NCBI RefSeq assembly: GCF_006175985.1
Contig: NZ_SRSH01000014.1
Location: 62,001 to 126,000, forward strand
DNA: 64,000 nucleotides
Direction of reading: 5' to 3'
Source of the DNA: Methylotetracoccus oryzae
GTDB taxonomy: Bacteria; Pseudomonadota; Gammaproteobacteria; Methylococcales; Methylococcaceae
In this document: piece by piece, positions 9,467-18,954 of the stretch
How positions within the stretch are numbered: the stretch's first letter is position 1
Layout of the letters: each line of letters begins with the position of its first letter
Notes under the pieces: generated by a model
The model's input: the letters and a program-made list of their open reading frames with translations, nothing else
Told to the model about the DNA's origin: nothing
Database searches by the model: none
Made by a program: the position numbers and the translations under genes

Positions 9467-10159
9467 ATGAAGCCTGATATTGGATCGATCGTCGACCTGC
9501 TACATCGCTGTGCTTACGCCTCCCTGGCGACGAATGCCCGTGATCTGTCGGGCTATCCATTTCTCAGCGTATTGCCAGTCGTACTCGACGAGCGACACTG
9601 TCCCATCTTGCTGATCAGCGATCTCGCCGAACACACGCGGAATTTGCGGTCAGACGCACGGGCATCGCTGCTATTATTCGACCCGGGCACCAATGACCTT
9701 CAGGCCGGTGCCCGACTGACACTGATAGGCGAAATCCGACCCTTTGCCGCCGGACCCGCATTAATCGAACGCTACCTGCGTTACCAGCCCAAGGCAGAAC
9801 GCCTGCTGTGCCTGGGCGACTTCCATTTTTTCCGGATGCACCTGCAACGGCTTCGGTTCATCGGCGGCTTCGGCCACATGGGCTGGCTGGACGGCGATGC
9901 GCTCGAGTTGCTGGAACCGGTCTCGCTAACCGCTGAGGGGGCGCTACTGGCCGAGTTGTCGGCTCGCGTCAGGCCGGGGCCGAAGTTGCTCGGCGTCGAC
10001 CGCTGGGGATTCGACCTTGACGTGCGCGGCGCCCGCCGCCGCATCAGTCTGGCATCCTCGCCGGTTGCGGACGACGGTCTGGCCGATGCCATCATGGCCG
10101 CGCTGGAGACTGAAGAAGAAAGCGCGCCACCGGACGGAGGGGCCAGGGAGCCGCAATGA
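9467..10159 (+). CDS. HugZ-like heme/flavin-binding protein (PNPOx split-barrel)
   Basis: Protein of 230 residues resembling the HugZ/HutZ heme-utilisation family, which has a pyridoxamine 5'-phosphate oxidase-like split barrel plus a C-terminal helical domain. Seen: YASLATNARDLSGYPFLSVLPVVLD near 17-41, the typical first strands (compare ATLSTxxxGxPyxS); the segment SDLAEHTRNLRSDARASLLLFD; then FFRMHLQRLRFIGGFGHMGWL, equivalent to the heme- or flavin-proximal stretch; and a C-terminal domain with VDRWGFDLDVRG. It lies 77 bases after the amidotransferase and 112 before the methyltransferase on the same strand. Role in heme degradation or detoxification is a family inference. Confidence 0.7.
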   Translation: MKPDIGSIVDLLHRCAYASLATNARDLSGYPFLSVLPVVLDERHCPILLISDLAEHTRNLRSDARASLLLFDPGTNDLQAGARLTLIGEIRPFAAGPALIERYLRYQPKAERLLCLGDFHFFRMHLQRLRFIGGFGHMGWLDGDALELLEPVSLTAEGALLAELSARVRPGPKLLGVDRWGFDLDVRGARRRISLASSPVADDGLADAIMAALETEEESAPPDGGAREPQ

Positions 10160-10271
10160 CGGTTTGGCACAGGGGCGTACCGGAAGTCCCGACCGCAGCA
10201 GTGCGCTGTGTACAATACGGATCGTCCGATGAACGTCACTCGGCGGGGTTCTGCCCGGCAAGGAGACAGCA

Positions 10272-10937
10272 ATGGCCAACAAGAGCGTCGGTCTGTCCGA
10301 TCCCCTCTACCAATACTTGCTGACAAACTCGGTCCGCGAATCGCCCCTGCTGGCCGAACTGCGTGAAGAGACATCCGCTCTCCCCGGCGCCGGGATGCAG
10401 ATCACCCCGGAACAGGGGCAGTTCATGGCCCTCCTCGTCAGGCTGACCGGCGCGCGCCGCATCGTCGAAATCGGCGTATTCACGGGATACAGCGCCCTGG
10501 CAATGGCGCTGGCCCTGCCTGAAGACGGGCAGCTTGTCGCCTGTGACATCGACCCGGACTGGACTGCCATCGCACAGCGTTATTGGACTCGGGCCGGCGT
10601 CGCGAACCGCATCGAGCTGCGGCTCGGCCCCGCGCTTCAGACCCTGGACGCCCTGTTGGCGAGCGGAGAGGCCGGACACTTCGACCTCGCCTTCATCGAC
10701 GCCGACAAGACCGCCTACGATGGGTACTACGAACACTGCCTGGAATTGCTACGCCCGGGAGGACTGATCCTGATTGACAACGTCCTCTGGGGCGGACGCG
10801 TGGCTGACGCCACGCACAGCGACCCGGACACCATCGCGATTCGCGCTCTGAACGCCAAGATCCGCGACGATCAACGCGTTTCCTGCAGTCTGGTCCCGAT
10901 TGCCGATGGCCTGATGCTGGCACTGAAACACGCATGA
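10272..10937 (+). CDS. Class I SAM-dependent O-methyltransferase (CCoAOMT family)
   Basis: Protein of 221 residues, typical of the caffeoyl-CoA O-methyltransferase/YrrM family (methyltransferase family 3). Seen: the SAM-binding loop RIVEIGVFTGYSALAMALALP near 61-81, the acidic residue in LVACDIDPDW that contacts the ribose, metal/catalytic residues in FDLAFIDADKTAYDGYYE near 135-152, and LILIDNVLWGGRV. AAGGAGA lies eight bases before the ATG, a strong ribosome site. Its stop overlaps the start of the following sensor kinase (ATGA), so the two are translationally coupled. Substrate is unknown. Confidence 0.9.
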   Translation: MANKSVGLSDPLYQYLLTNSVRESPLLAELREETSALPGAGMQITPEQGQFMALLVRLTGARRIVEIGVFTGYSALAMALALPEDGQLVACDIDPDWTAIAQRYWTRAGVANRIELRLGPALQTLDALLASGEAGHFDLAFIDADKTAYDGYYEHCLELLRPGGLILIDNVLWGGRVADATHSDPDTIAIRALNAKIRDDQRVSCSLVPIADGLMLALKHA

Positions 10938-13900
10938 GCGATCTTGGCGGGACGCCGTCCCGACGCCGCCGCGTGCTGTGGTGCCTGGGGCTCGCGCTGG
11001 CCTATGTTACGTTCGGGCGGTTGAGCTACGCGCTGAGCGCCCTGGCGGGCGTCGGCGCAGCGGCGTTGTGGCTGCCCTGCGGCCTCAGCGTTGCTGCCAT
11101 CCTGCTGCTCGGTCGGTGGGTCTGGCCAGGCGTTTTCCTCGGCGCCTGGATCCTCAACGGGCCCGTCATGGACGGGCCGTCCGCGCTCGCACTACCGTTT
11201 GCGTTCGGCAACACCCTGGAAGCCGTGGCGGCAGGACACCTGTTCCGGCGCTACGCCAGTTCCGAGGATATTTTCGAGTCGGCCGAGAACTTCGCCGTCC
11301 TCGTTTTCAGCATCCTGTTCGGCAACAGTCTCAGCGTATTTTTCGGGGTCGGGGCGCTCGTGCTGCAGAACGCGACGGAGCCACCCTTGTTGGTACCGCT
11401 GCTGACCTGGTGGATGGGGAACCTCAGCGGTGCAATGTTGGTGATTCCGCTGATCTATGCCTGGCGTAATCCGGACTTCACCGATCGCAGTCTGGCCCAT
11501 CTGTCCGGCTATGCGATTCTGCTCTTTGCGACCGCCCTGTTGGAGGTCATGATCTTCGAGCAGCGTCTGCCGGCCATCTTCGTGCTGCTACCCTTCCTGT
11601 TGTGGTCGGCACTGCAATATGGCGCAGCAGGGACCACGTTTTTCGGCACCCTGGTCGTCGCCATTGCCATGTGGGAAACCACTCACGGAAAGGGCCAGTT
11701 CGCGGTGGCTTCACCCGCCGTGTCGATGATCGTGACGCAGCTTTTTTCTGCGGTCTTTCTGATCACCGCTTTTGTGGTGATGTCCCAAAATCGCGCCGGG
11801 CGAAGACTGCTGGCGGAACTCCAGCGAAATGCCGCATTGCTCGAGCAGAAGGTGTCGGAGCGCACTGACCAGCTAGCCCGGAAGGAAGCTCACCTGGCAC
11901 GCGCGCAAGCCATTGCACACGTCGGCAGCTGGGAATGGGCACATGGTGAAGACACCTGGTACTGGTCGGATGAAACCAAGAGAATCCTGGGTTTTCCGCT
12001 TGTAGCCGACCCCCGTTACGTCGACTTCTTTGCTCGGGTCCACCCCGACGACCGCAATGTGCTGCGCGCCGCTCGGGTCGCCTTGACCGAGCCAGGTGGG
12101 CGCATCGACATCCAATATAGGGTATTGCGTCCGGACGGGCAGATCCGTCACCTCCATGAGCGTGGCGAGCGAACGCGCGCCGGGGATGGGCGGCCCGGCT
12201 CCGCGAGCGGCACCCTGATGGACATCACGACACAAAAACGCAGTGAACTGGAATTGACACGCCTCGCCTTCGTCGCCCGGGAGACACGCAGCGCAGTCTT
12301 GATCACCGATCGCGATGGGGTCATCGAGTGGGTCAATCCCGCTTTCACGCGACTCACCCAGTACACCGCAGCCGAGGTCGTCGGCAGGAAGCCGGGTTTG
12401 TTGCTGCGGGGTACCGCAACATCACCCCGGACGGTCCGGTTCCTTTTGCGGGAAGTCGCTCGCCGTCGTAAGAGCCACATCAGCGATCCGATCAAGGTGG
12501 AAATCCTGATCTGCAACCGGGAGGGCCGGGAGTACTGGGTGGAACTGGAAGTCATCGGTTCGTACGGTCCGGGTGGCCTGGAGCGGTTTTTCAGCATTCA
12601 GCACGACATCACCGCCCGCAAGGAGTACGAGGCCCGATTACGCAGCCTGTCGGATCGGCTAAAGGCCACGGTCGACGCCGCCATGGACTGCATCATCGTG
12701 GTGGACCATGAAGGGCGTATCCTGGAATTCAACCCCGCCGCCGAAACCTGCTTCGGTCATCGCCGCGACGACGTCATCGGTGAACCAGTGACCGATCTGA
12801 TCATCCCGCCGGGCTATCGCGCAGCGGATGGCCAGGGTCTGGGACACTACCTGAGCACCGGGATCGCCAACCTGCTCCGCCAACGGAATGAGGTGACCGG
12901 CATGCGTGCGGATGGCTCGGCATTCCCGGCCGAGTTGTCGATCGATGTCGCCACGAGTGAAGCCGGAAAAATCTTCGTCGGCTTCCTGCGCGACATCACC
13001 GAGCGCAAACAGACCGAACTGGCGCTCCAGGTAGCCAAGGAACGCGCGGAAAGCGCGAACCGTGCGAAGAGCGAGTTCCTCGCGAACATGAGCCACGAAA
13101 TCCGGACGCCACTGAACGGCGTGCTGGCCGCCGCCGAATTGTTGCTGTCCGGAGGACTGTCCGCAGAACACCGCGAATATGCAGAGATCATTCATCATAG
13201 CGGCGAGAGTTTGCTCACGATCCTGAACGACATCCTGGACTTCTCGAAAATCGAAGCCGGCAAACTCGAACTCGAACGTATCGACTTCGATCTGCACGAC
13301 AGCCTCGATGCACTCATTCGGCTCGCGGGCCTGAAGGCACAGGAGAAAAGCCTGGAGCTGATCTGTGATTTTGCAGCAGACCTGCCCACACGGCTCCGGG
13401 GTGACCCGCTCCGCTTGCGCCAGATTTTGATGAACCTGCTGTCCAATGCCATCAAGTTCACGGAAAAAGGCGAGATCACACTGCGTGTTCGGGTCGACAG
13501 CGAAGACGAACAGTTTACGACGCTCTTTTTTTCCGTCAGCGACACCGGTATCGGCATTGCTCCGGACCGGCAGGCCGGACTCTTCAAGCCCTTCATGCAA
13601 GTCGACGGCGCGATCACCCGAAAGTACGGGGGCACCGGCCTTGGCCTCGCGATCGCCAGAACACTCGTAAACCTGATGCAAGGGGAGATCGGCAGCGCGA
13701 GCGCGCTGGGCGCCGGCTCGCGATTCTGGTTTACGGCAGTCTTCGAGAAGCAGGATGCGGGAGCCACGCAGCCCTGCGGTCCGACCCAGTTGCCAGCTGC
13801 CCCAAGCGTGCTCCTCGTCGGCAGCAACAACAGCCAGATCGCCATCCTGGCTGAATGGCTGACCTCATGGGGTTGTGCTTGCCACACCGCGAGCAGTCGC

Positions 13901-15040
13901 CACGGCGCCTTGCTCAGGCTCGAGGAGGCCCGACGAGCGCAGCAGTCCTACCGGTTCGCAATCGTGGACCTCGGTGCGGCGGATCTCGACGAGCTGGTGC
14001 GCTATGTCGATGCGGGCGAACGGCTCCCGCTCCTGGAAAGCACCAAGTGGATTGCGCTGACGAGTTACGGCGGCAAGGCGCAACTGACGGCCCTGCGCAG
14101 CGCCGGCATCGAAGCCTGTTTGACCAAGCCGATCACGCCGTCGCGCCTGTTCGACTGCCTCGCGGCCTTTCTGTCCGGCTCGCCGCAGCATCAGGACGCG
14201 GCGCCCCGACACCTTGGCACAACCAGGCACGCCCAGCTCACGACGTCACGGAGGGTACTCCTCGCGGAGGACAACGCCATTAACCGCCGCGTAACCCTCG
14301 CCATACTGACCAAGCTCGGCTACGCCGCTGATGCGGTGGAAAACGGACGGGAATGTCTCGACCGGCTCGCACAGCAGGATTACGACCTGGTGCTGATGGA
14401 CTGTCAGATGCCCGAGGTCGATGGCTATTCCGCCACCCGACGGATTCGTGACCCAGGGTCCGGAATCAGGAATCACGATATCCCGATCATCGCGCTGACG
14501 GCTCACGCGATGCGCGGCGACCGCGAGCGCTGCATCGCCGCGGGCATGGACGACTATCTCACCAAGCCGCTCGACGTGGAAGCCTTGAGGAGCGCACTTA
14601 ACCGCTGGCTCCCCGAGCACCAGTCACGACCCACACCGGTGACCGGGGACGATGAGCCGGCGCGCAACATTGCTGACATCCGGGTGTTCGATGCCGCGGC
14701 CCTCCATCGCAGGGTGTTGCATGACGAGGATCTGTATCGGGAGGTAATCCATAGTTTTTGCGAAGACCTTCCCACGCGTATCCAGCAACTGTGGACCGCG
14801 CTGGACGCCGGCGACCTGCCCGCAGTGCGGCGCCACGCACACACGATCAAGGGCACCGCAGCCAATGTCGCAGCGGATGCACTCAGCGCTCTTGCGCTCA
14901 GGATCGAGCAGGCCGCAGACACAGGCTCTGATGAATTACTGCGGCTGACGGAGCGCCTGAAGCCTGAGTTCGAACGACTACGAGCGGCCGTCGCACTGCC
15001 AGATACCGCGACGCCGACCACGGGAGTGGACCGCTCCTAG
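10934..15040 (+). CDS. MASE1-PAS hybrid sensor histidine kinase with two receivers and HPt
   Basis: Very large phosphorelay kinase, 1368 residues. Order: MASE1-type integral membrane sensor (about 10-295, about eight helices), coiled coil (about 295-325), three PAS/PAC domains (about 325-435, 440-560, 575-700), HisKA with H721 in NMSHEIRTP, HATPase with N box LMNLLSNAIKF (N834, N838) and G boxes DTGIGI and GTGLGL, a first receiver (about 957-1085), a second receiver with D1156 in LMDCQMPEVDG, and a C-terminal HPt with H1303 in HTIKGTAAN. The first receiver has lost the N-terminal acidic pair (VGSNN instead of the usual two acids) but keeps the Asp in AIVDLG and the Lys in LTKPI. The ATG overlaps the methyltransferase stop. 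No response-regulator gene is adjacent, so its output target is elsewhere. Confidence 0.9.
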   Translation: MSDLGGTPSRRRRVLWCLGLALAYVTFGRLSYALSALAGVGAAALWLPCGLSVAAILLLGRWVWPGVFLGAWILNGPVMDGPSALALPFAFGNTLEAVAAGHLFRRYASSEDIFESAENFAVLVFSILFGNSLSVFFGVGALVLQNATEPPLLVPLLTWWMGNLSGAMLVIPLIYAWRNPDFTDRSLAHLSGYAILLFATALLEVMIFEQRLPAIFVLLPFLLWSALQYGAAGTTFFGTLVVAIAMWETTHGKGQFAVASPAVSMIVTQLFSAVFLITAFVVMSQNRAGRRLLAELQRNAALLEQKVSERTDQLARKEAHLARAQAIAHVGSWEWAHGEDTWYWSDETKRILGFPLVADPRYVDFFARVHPDDRNVLRAARVALTEPGGRIDIQYRVLRPDGQIRHLHERGERTRAGDGRPGSASGTLMDITTQKRSELELTRLAFVARETRSAVLITDRDGVIEWVNPAFTRLTQYTAAEVVGRKPGLLLRGTATSPRTVRFLLREVARRRKSHISDPIKVEILICNREGREYWVELEVIGSYGPGGLERFFSIQHDITARKEYEARLRSLSDRLKATVDAAMDCIIVVDHEGRILEFNPAAETCFGHRRDDVIGEPVTDLIIPPGYRAADGQGLGHYLSTGIANLLRQRNEVTGMRADGSAFPAELSIDVATSEAGKIFVGFLRDITERKQTELALQVAKERAESANRAKSEFLANMSHEIRTPLNGVLAAAELLLSGGLSAEHREYAEIIHHSGESLLTILNDILDFSKIEAGKLELERIDFDLHDSLDALIRLAGLKAQEKSLELICDFAADLPTRLRGDPLRLRQILMNLLSNAIKFTEKGEITLRVRVDSEDEQFTTLFFSVSDTGIGIAPDRQAGLFKPFMQVDGAITRKYGGTGLGLAIARTLVNLMQGEIGSASALGAGSRFWFTAVFEKQDAGATQPCGPTQLPAAPSVLLVGSNNSQIAILAEWLTSWGCACHTASSRHGALLRLEEARRAQQSYRFAIVDLGAADLDELVRYVDAGERLPLLESTKWIALTSYGGKAQLTALRSAGIEACLTKPITPSRLFDCLAAFLSGSPQHQDAAPRHLGTTRHAQLTTSRRVLLAEDNAINRRVTLAILTKLGYAADAVENGRECLDRLAQQDYDLVLMDCQMPEVDGYSATRRIRDPGSGIRNHDIPIIALTAHAMRGDRERCIAAGMDDYLTKPLDVEALRSALNRWLPEHQSRPTPVTGDDEPARNIADIRVFDAAALHRRVLHDEDLYREVIHSFCEDLPTRIQQLWTALDAGDLPAVRRHAHTIKGTAANVAADALSALALRIEQAADTGSDELLRLTERLKPEFERLRAAVALPDTATPTTGVDRS

Positions 15041-15153
15041 TCCAAGTCCATAGTCCGGATTATCGACCCATCGCTCCGCTCTCTCAGGCGCCGAAGCGCG
15101 CCGCCCTGAAGGACGGTCGTTGTCGCCGTCGGACTTCCAGTTTAAGGGGAATC

Positions 15154-15258
15154 ATGGAAAGATGGCGCGGAAAAACTGACGGGCCCACGCTGTTCGTCGT
15201 CAACGCATTGTGTGATGCGCGCTTTCTCTGCCACAGCACCGTCGCACCGGACCGATAA
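15154..15258 (+). CDS. Possible 34-codon leader ORF upstream of opgG
   Basis: A short ORF, ATG at 15154 to TAA at 15258, lies in the 224-base gap before opgG. It is preceded by AAGGGG with four bases to the ATG, a better ribosome site than many real genes here. Its stop lies six bases before the opgG ATG at 15265, so translation could be coupled. The peptide starts MERWRGKTDG and has two Trp-free hydrophobic stretches and two Cys; no family is recognised. It may be a real small protein, a regulatory leader peptide, or chance. Confidence 0.3.
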   Translation: MERWRGKTDGPTLFVVNALCDARFLCHSTVAPDR

Positions 15259-15264
15259 AGGACC

Positions 15265-16842
15265 ATGTACACAAGCACCCATTGGCTAATAGCCTTCCTT
15301 TACCACCGCTTCATGATCGCGCCGCTCCTGGTTTTCGCCACACTGTCCACCGCCATCGCAGCGGAGCTTCAGTTAGGCCCGGCCGAGCCTTTCAGCTACC
15401 AGGGACTCGTTGACCACGCCAACCAACTGGCAGCCAAGCCCTATCAAAGTCCGATGCGGCCGTCGCCCGAGATCGTCGAGCGGATTGACTACGAGGAGTG
15501 GGGCAAGATTCGTTTTGATACCGACTATGCGCTCGGTAAAAAGGATCCGGGCATCTATCCCTTGACCTTTTTCCACTTGGGTATGTTCTTTCAAAAGGCC
15601 GTGCAAATGCATCTGGTCGGCGACGGCAAAGCGCGCCGGGTACAGTACACGAGCCGCTACTTTTCGATGCCCAAAGACAGTCCCGCGCGCAAACTCGCCG
15701 ACAATTCCGGGTTCGCGGGCTTCCGATTGCAGGAATCGCGCAGCCGTCCTGACTGGCGAACCCAGGATTGGATCGCCTTCCTCGGTGCCTCCTATTTCCG
15801 GGCCATCGGCGCCCTGAATCAGTATGGTCTCTCTGCTCGTGGCGTAGCTGTCGACAGTGCCGAGCCGACACCCGAAGAATTTCCCGACTTCACGGACTTC
15901 TATATCGAAAACACCGCCAACGAGTCTGGCCCGGTCTTCGTTTACGCACTGCTTGACGGACCCAGCCTGACGGGCGCCTACCGCTTCGCGCTATCGCGCA
16001 GACAGGGAGTGGTGATTGAGGTCGATGCCTCGCTATTTGTCCGCAAGGACATCAAGCGCCTGGGCCTTGCACCGCTCACATCGATGTACTGGTTCAGCGA
16101 GTCGCAAAAGAATCGCCTCGAAGACTGGCGCCCCGAGGTACACGACTCGGATGGTCTCGCCATCTGGACCGGCCGCGGAGAACGCATCTGGCGCCCTTTG
16201 ATAAACCCTCCGACACCCGTGACGTCCAGCTTCTCCGATGAGAATCCTAAAGGCTTTGGCTTGTTGCAGCGCGACCGAAACTTCGAGAATTACCTGGACG
16301 GCGTCAACTATGAGCGCCGTCCCAGCGTTTGGGTCGAGCCGCTGGAGGACTGGGGACCCGGTTCAGTCCAACTCGTGGAATTGCCAACCGACGACGAGAT
16401 TCACGATAACATCACTGCATACTGGCGGCCCGCCGCGCCCATAACGGCCGGCAATGCCTACCGGCTCCGCTACCGCCTTCACTGGCTGGCTGACGAGCCT
16501 TACCCCGCCGCTGTTGCTCGCTGCGTCGCGACCCGGGTCGGGCGAGGAGGCCAACCCGGAAAACCCAGGCCGAAAGGTGTATACAAATTCGCCGTGGAAT
16601 TCGCCGGCGCGGCACTGGACCCCTTGTGGGGCGACAGCGTGAAGGCTTCACCCGTCATCAACACCTCACAGGGAACCATTACCAACGCGTTCATCGAACC
16701 CATACCCGGCACAAAGCGCTGGCGGGCCATCTTTGACCTGACACCGGCCACGCCTGACGTAACCGAGCTACGCCTCTTCATCCAGGGGAACGGCGCGGCT
16801 CTCACCGAAACCTGGTTATATCAGTTCCGGCAGCGCGATTGA
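15265..16842 (+). CDS. opgG: Periplasmic glucan biosynthesis protein (OpgG/MdoG family)
   Basis: Secreted protein of 525 residues in the OpgG/OpgD family, which builds osmoregulated periplasmic beta-glucans and acts on the glucan backbone in the periplasm. A signal sequence ends near ATLSTAIAA (about residue 32). The mature part has the family opening: FSYQGLVDHANQLAAKPYQ, IDYEEWGKIRFDTDYALG, and YPLTFFHLGMFF. Later motifs include FLGASYFRAIGALNQYGLSARG, the acidic DFTDFYIE, and EDWRPEVHDSDGLAIWTGRGERIWRPL, followed by a C-terminal Ig-like domain. AAGGACC precedes the ATG; an internal ATG at residue 17 could also serve. No opgH glucosyltransferase is adjacent. Confidence 0.9.
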   Translation: MYTSTHWLIAFLYHRFMIAPLLVFATLSTAIAAELQLGPAEPFSYQGLVDHANQLAAKPYQSPMRPSPEIVERIDYEEWGKIRFDTDYALGKKDPGIYPLTFFHLGMFFQKAVQMHLVGDGKARRVQYTSRYFSMPKDSPARKLADNSGFAGFRLQESRSRPDWRTQDWIAFLGASYFRAIGALNQYGLSARGVAVDSAEPTPEEFPDFTDFYIENTANESGPVFVYALLDGPSLTGAYRFALSRRQGVVIEVDASLFVRKDIKRLGLAPLTSMYWFSESQKNRLEDWRPEVHDSDGLAIWTGRGERIWRPLINPPTPVTSSFSDENPKGFGLLQRDRNFENYLDGVNYERRPSVWVEPLEDWGPGSVQLVELPTDDEIHDNITAYWRPAAPITAGNAYRLRYRLHWLADEPYPAAVARCVATRVGRGGQPGKPRPKGVYKFAVEFAGAALDPLWGDSVKASPVINTSQGTITNAFIEPIPGTKRWRAIFDLTPATPDVTELRLFIQGNGAALTETWLYQFRQRD

Positions 16843-16979
16843 CACAACTCAGAGGTCTGGCGTCTGACCTGCGTCACCTGTTGCGCTTTCTGATCGCGAG
16901 GTCAACCGGAAGTCCACCGGCTGGCGGTCGGCTCCTTCGCCGTCCATCACGTCAGAGTCCGAAGGCGGAGCGGACGGGA

Positions 16980-17426
16980 TCACCCACCGAGCCCCTGCCC
17001 CTTCTTTTTCCTGTTCCTGCGGGTCGCACGCTTTTCCGCTGCATCCAGGGATTTTCTCAAAACTCGCCAAGCGGCCTTGACTTCCTCCCTCAACAGCGAA
17101 ACGGCTGCAGGTTCGGCCTCTGCCAGCCAACGACCCGCCAGAGCCATCTGCTCCGCCAGCGTCACAGCGGCGTACTCTCCTCTGAGCGCTGCCTTGGCTT
17201 TATTCCGTTTGATCCAGCCTTGAATTTCTGCGAGTTCGTCCGCCGTACACTTGGCCCGCAGCGCCTCGTTCAAGCGCAGCGTATCGGCCCTTAACACGCC
17301 AGCGCGCTCAAGTTTTGCCTCACCCGTTTCCGCATCCGTTACCGAACGAAGAACTTCAACCCTATTTCCCCGCAAAGTGAATTCCACCAGCGCCTCCCAA
17401 TTGAATTTGCAACTATTTACTCCCAT
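16980..17426 (-). CDS. Hypothetical protein with basic C-terminus
   Basis: A 148-residue product if translated from the ATG at 17426; the frame stays open to 17495. I do not recognise a family. It opens with a short predicted strand region (FNWEALVEFTLRGNRVEVLRSV), followed by a long Ala/Glu/Lys-rich helical part and a terminal run of basic residues, ATRRNRKKKGQG. The composition looks like a coding helical protein and not random translation. It lies alone between the convergent opgG and the downstream end of the polysaccharide locus, with no clear ribosome site. No signal peptide or membrane helix is seen. Confidence 0.45.
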   Translation of the reverse strand: MGVNSCKFNWEALVEFTLRGNRVEVLRSVTDAETGEAKLERAGVLRADTLRLNEALRAKCTADELAEIQGWIKRNKAKAALRGEYAAVTLAEQMALAGRWLAEAEPAAVSLLREEVKAAWRVLRKSLDAAEKRATRRNRKKKGQGLGG

Positions 17427-17704
17427 AAACGGAATTTGCGACGCCCGATCTTCTCGCGTCAATGGCGGCCCGGCCACTCCCGGTATCCACCCCATTGGCC
17501 CGTGGCAACAAGCCGGGCGGCCGGCAAGTCACCGAAACGCCAAGCATAACGCTCGTGGCAGCTCACGCCGCGTAAGATGCACAATCATCCTCGCTGTACC
17601 GATTGCGCACTCACAAGCCCTTGGAAAAGCAGTGCCTGTGACGGGTCTCGCCCGACACGGTTCGGTCCCGATACGGTCTGTGGCGGACATCGCACTCAAA
17701 GAGT

Positions 17705-18754
17705 TCAATGCGCTCCGCGGAAGTGGCGCTGTGCGGCCGCTCCGACCCCCTTGTTTGGCGCTGCGCAGCTGAAGTTCTCAAAATTCGTCAAGCGATCCAA
17801 CCCGCCGTCCTCAAAAATCGGGCCCGGAAGATCAAACGCCCAGAAAATCACCCCAATCCTCTTCTCGCTGAGGTAGTCGAGCAGGTTCGAAACGATTTTA
17901 GGTGTGTCCGGTTTGCAGTTTCCGCGGCTCGAATGCGCGTTGAAGGCCGTCACAATCACCGGGTGGCTATCCGCGAACCGCCCCCAATCCCTATCCCAGT
18001 CAGCACGAGTACGGGTCTCCTTGTTGATGAAGGGATGCACCCCGTAGACCAGTTTATTCATCGGATCCTTAAGGCTCGGCGCGTTGCTCAGATAATGTCC
18101 AATCCGTAAACCCTCGACAATAAGAACATTCTTCGCGCCAACCCGACGAACCAGATCGATGAGCGACTGATGCCCATCCTTCCAGATCTGCCAATTCCGA
18201 GCCGTTTGTTCCTTTAGGCCAGGCTCATTGAACAACTCGTACATGACTCCAAGGTCATTGGCGAACACCGGTGCCAGCCGCTCCCAGGCACGCCGCGTCA
18301 TGTCCGATGGCATATTGGATTGCCCTTTCAGCCCAGTGGTCTCCTCCCACTGCATAGACACGATCACCGTCAATCCCTTCGCCCGTGCCAAGGCAACCCC
18401 CTTCTTGTACTCCTCCAGATAGCCTGGCGAATAGATCGGTGACTTGGGGTCCAGTGCAGCCTGGCTGGCATGAATGCGGACGACATCTGCGCCAAATCCC
18501 TTCACCTTATCGAGCAGTTGAGTGCCATAGCGCGCCCGAGCCTTAGCGAATGAGTCCTTTGCGTGTTCTTTCGAGGCCACAAAAGCCACCAGGACGAATC
18601 CCTTCGGAACCCAGGGTTTGCCGTCGCGGAGAATATTCCGTCCGGCTATCGAGACATCTCCGTTTGTGGCAAAGACGGACATGGCCTGTAAAGAGAAAAA
18701 CAAGGCCGCCAACACGACCCACAATACCCGGAACCTGTTAGCTTCTCGTCTCAT
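17705..18754 (-). CDS. GH5-like (cellulase-fold) protein lacking the catalytic nucleophile
   Basis: Secreted protein of 349 residues with a glycoside hydrolase family 5 TIM barrel. A signal peptide covers about 1-29. Seen: KPWVPKGF near 46-53 (strand 1), GADVVRIHAS (88-97), and MYELFNEPG (171-179), where E177 fits the acid/base Glu of the NEP motif. Further on are YGVHPF (237-242) and FWAFDLPG (304-311). In strand 7, where GH5 enzymes have the nucleophile Glu (usual pattern PVxxxEFG), this protein reads PVIVTAFNAHS, with Ala270. It may therefore be an inactive, carbohydrate-binding relative, or use another acid. It is the last gene of the polysaccharide locus, 200 bases after a sulfotransferase gene. 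Confidence 0.75.
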   Translation of the reverse strand: MRREANRFRVLWVVLAALFFSLQAMSVFATNGDVSIAGRNILRDGKPWVPKGFVLVAFVASKEHAKDSFAKARARYGTQLLDKVKGFGADVVRIHASQAALDPKSPIYSPGYLEEYKKGVALARAKGLTVIVSMQWEETTGLKGQSNMPSDMTRRAWERLAPVFANDLGVMYELFNEPGLKEQTARNWQIWKDGHQSLIDLVRRVGAKNVLIVEGLRIGHYLSNAPSLKDPMNKLVYGVHPFINKETRTRADWDRDWGRFADSHPVIVTAFNAHSSRGNCKPDTPKIVSNLLDYLSEKRIGVIFWAFDLPGPIFEDGGLDRLTNFENFSCAAPNKGVGAAAQRHFRGAH

Positions 18755-18954
18755 CGATGTACCTTATTTTGAATTCACAAAACACATTTATGCCTCTTCA
18801 ACCGTATGCCCACACGTTGGTTGACGTAAGCTCCGTATCCGACGGAGCGACGACTCCTCGATACACTCCTGATTTAGCAGCGAGAGATCGGGACGAAAAA
18901 CGTCTAACCCCTGTCTTCATTCGGCACCCCATCCCGCTGTCGTCTGGTCGCTCA

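Noticed and set aside
8607-9560. Long - strand ORF of 317 codons opposite the asparagine synthase gene
   Set aside because: It lies over conserved synthetase coding sequence and shows no motif of its own.
14440-14490. DPGSGIRN segment in the second receiver, which looks like an inserted short repeat
   Set aside because: Similar segments before the PIIALTA strand are common in hybrid-kinase receivers, so it is a known loop variant.
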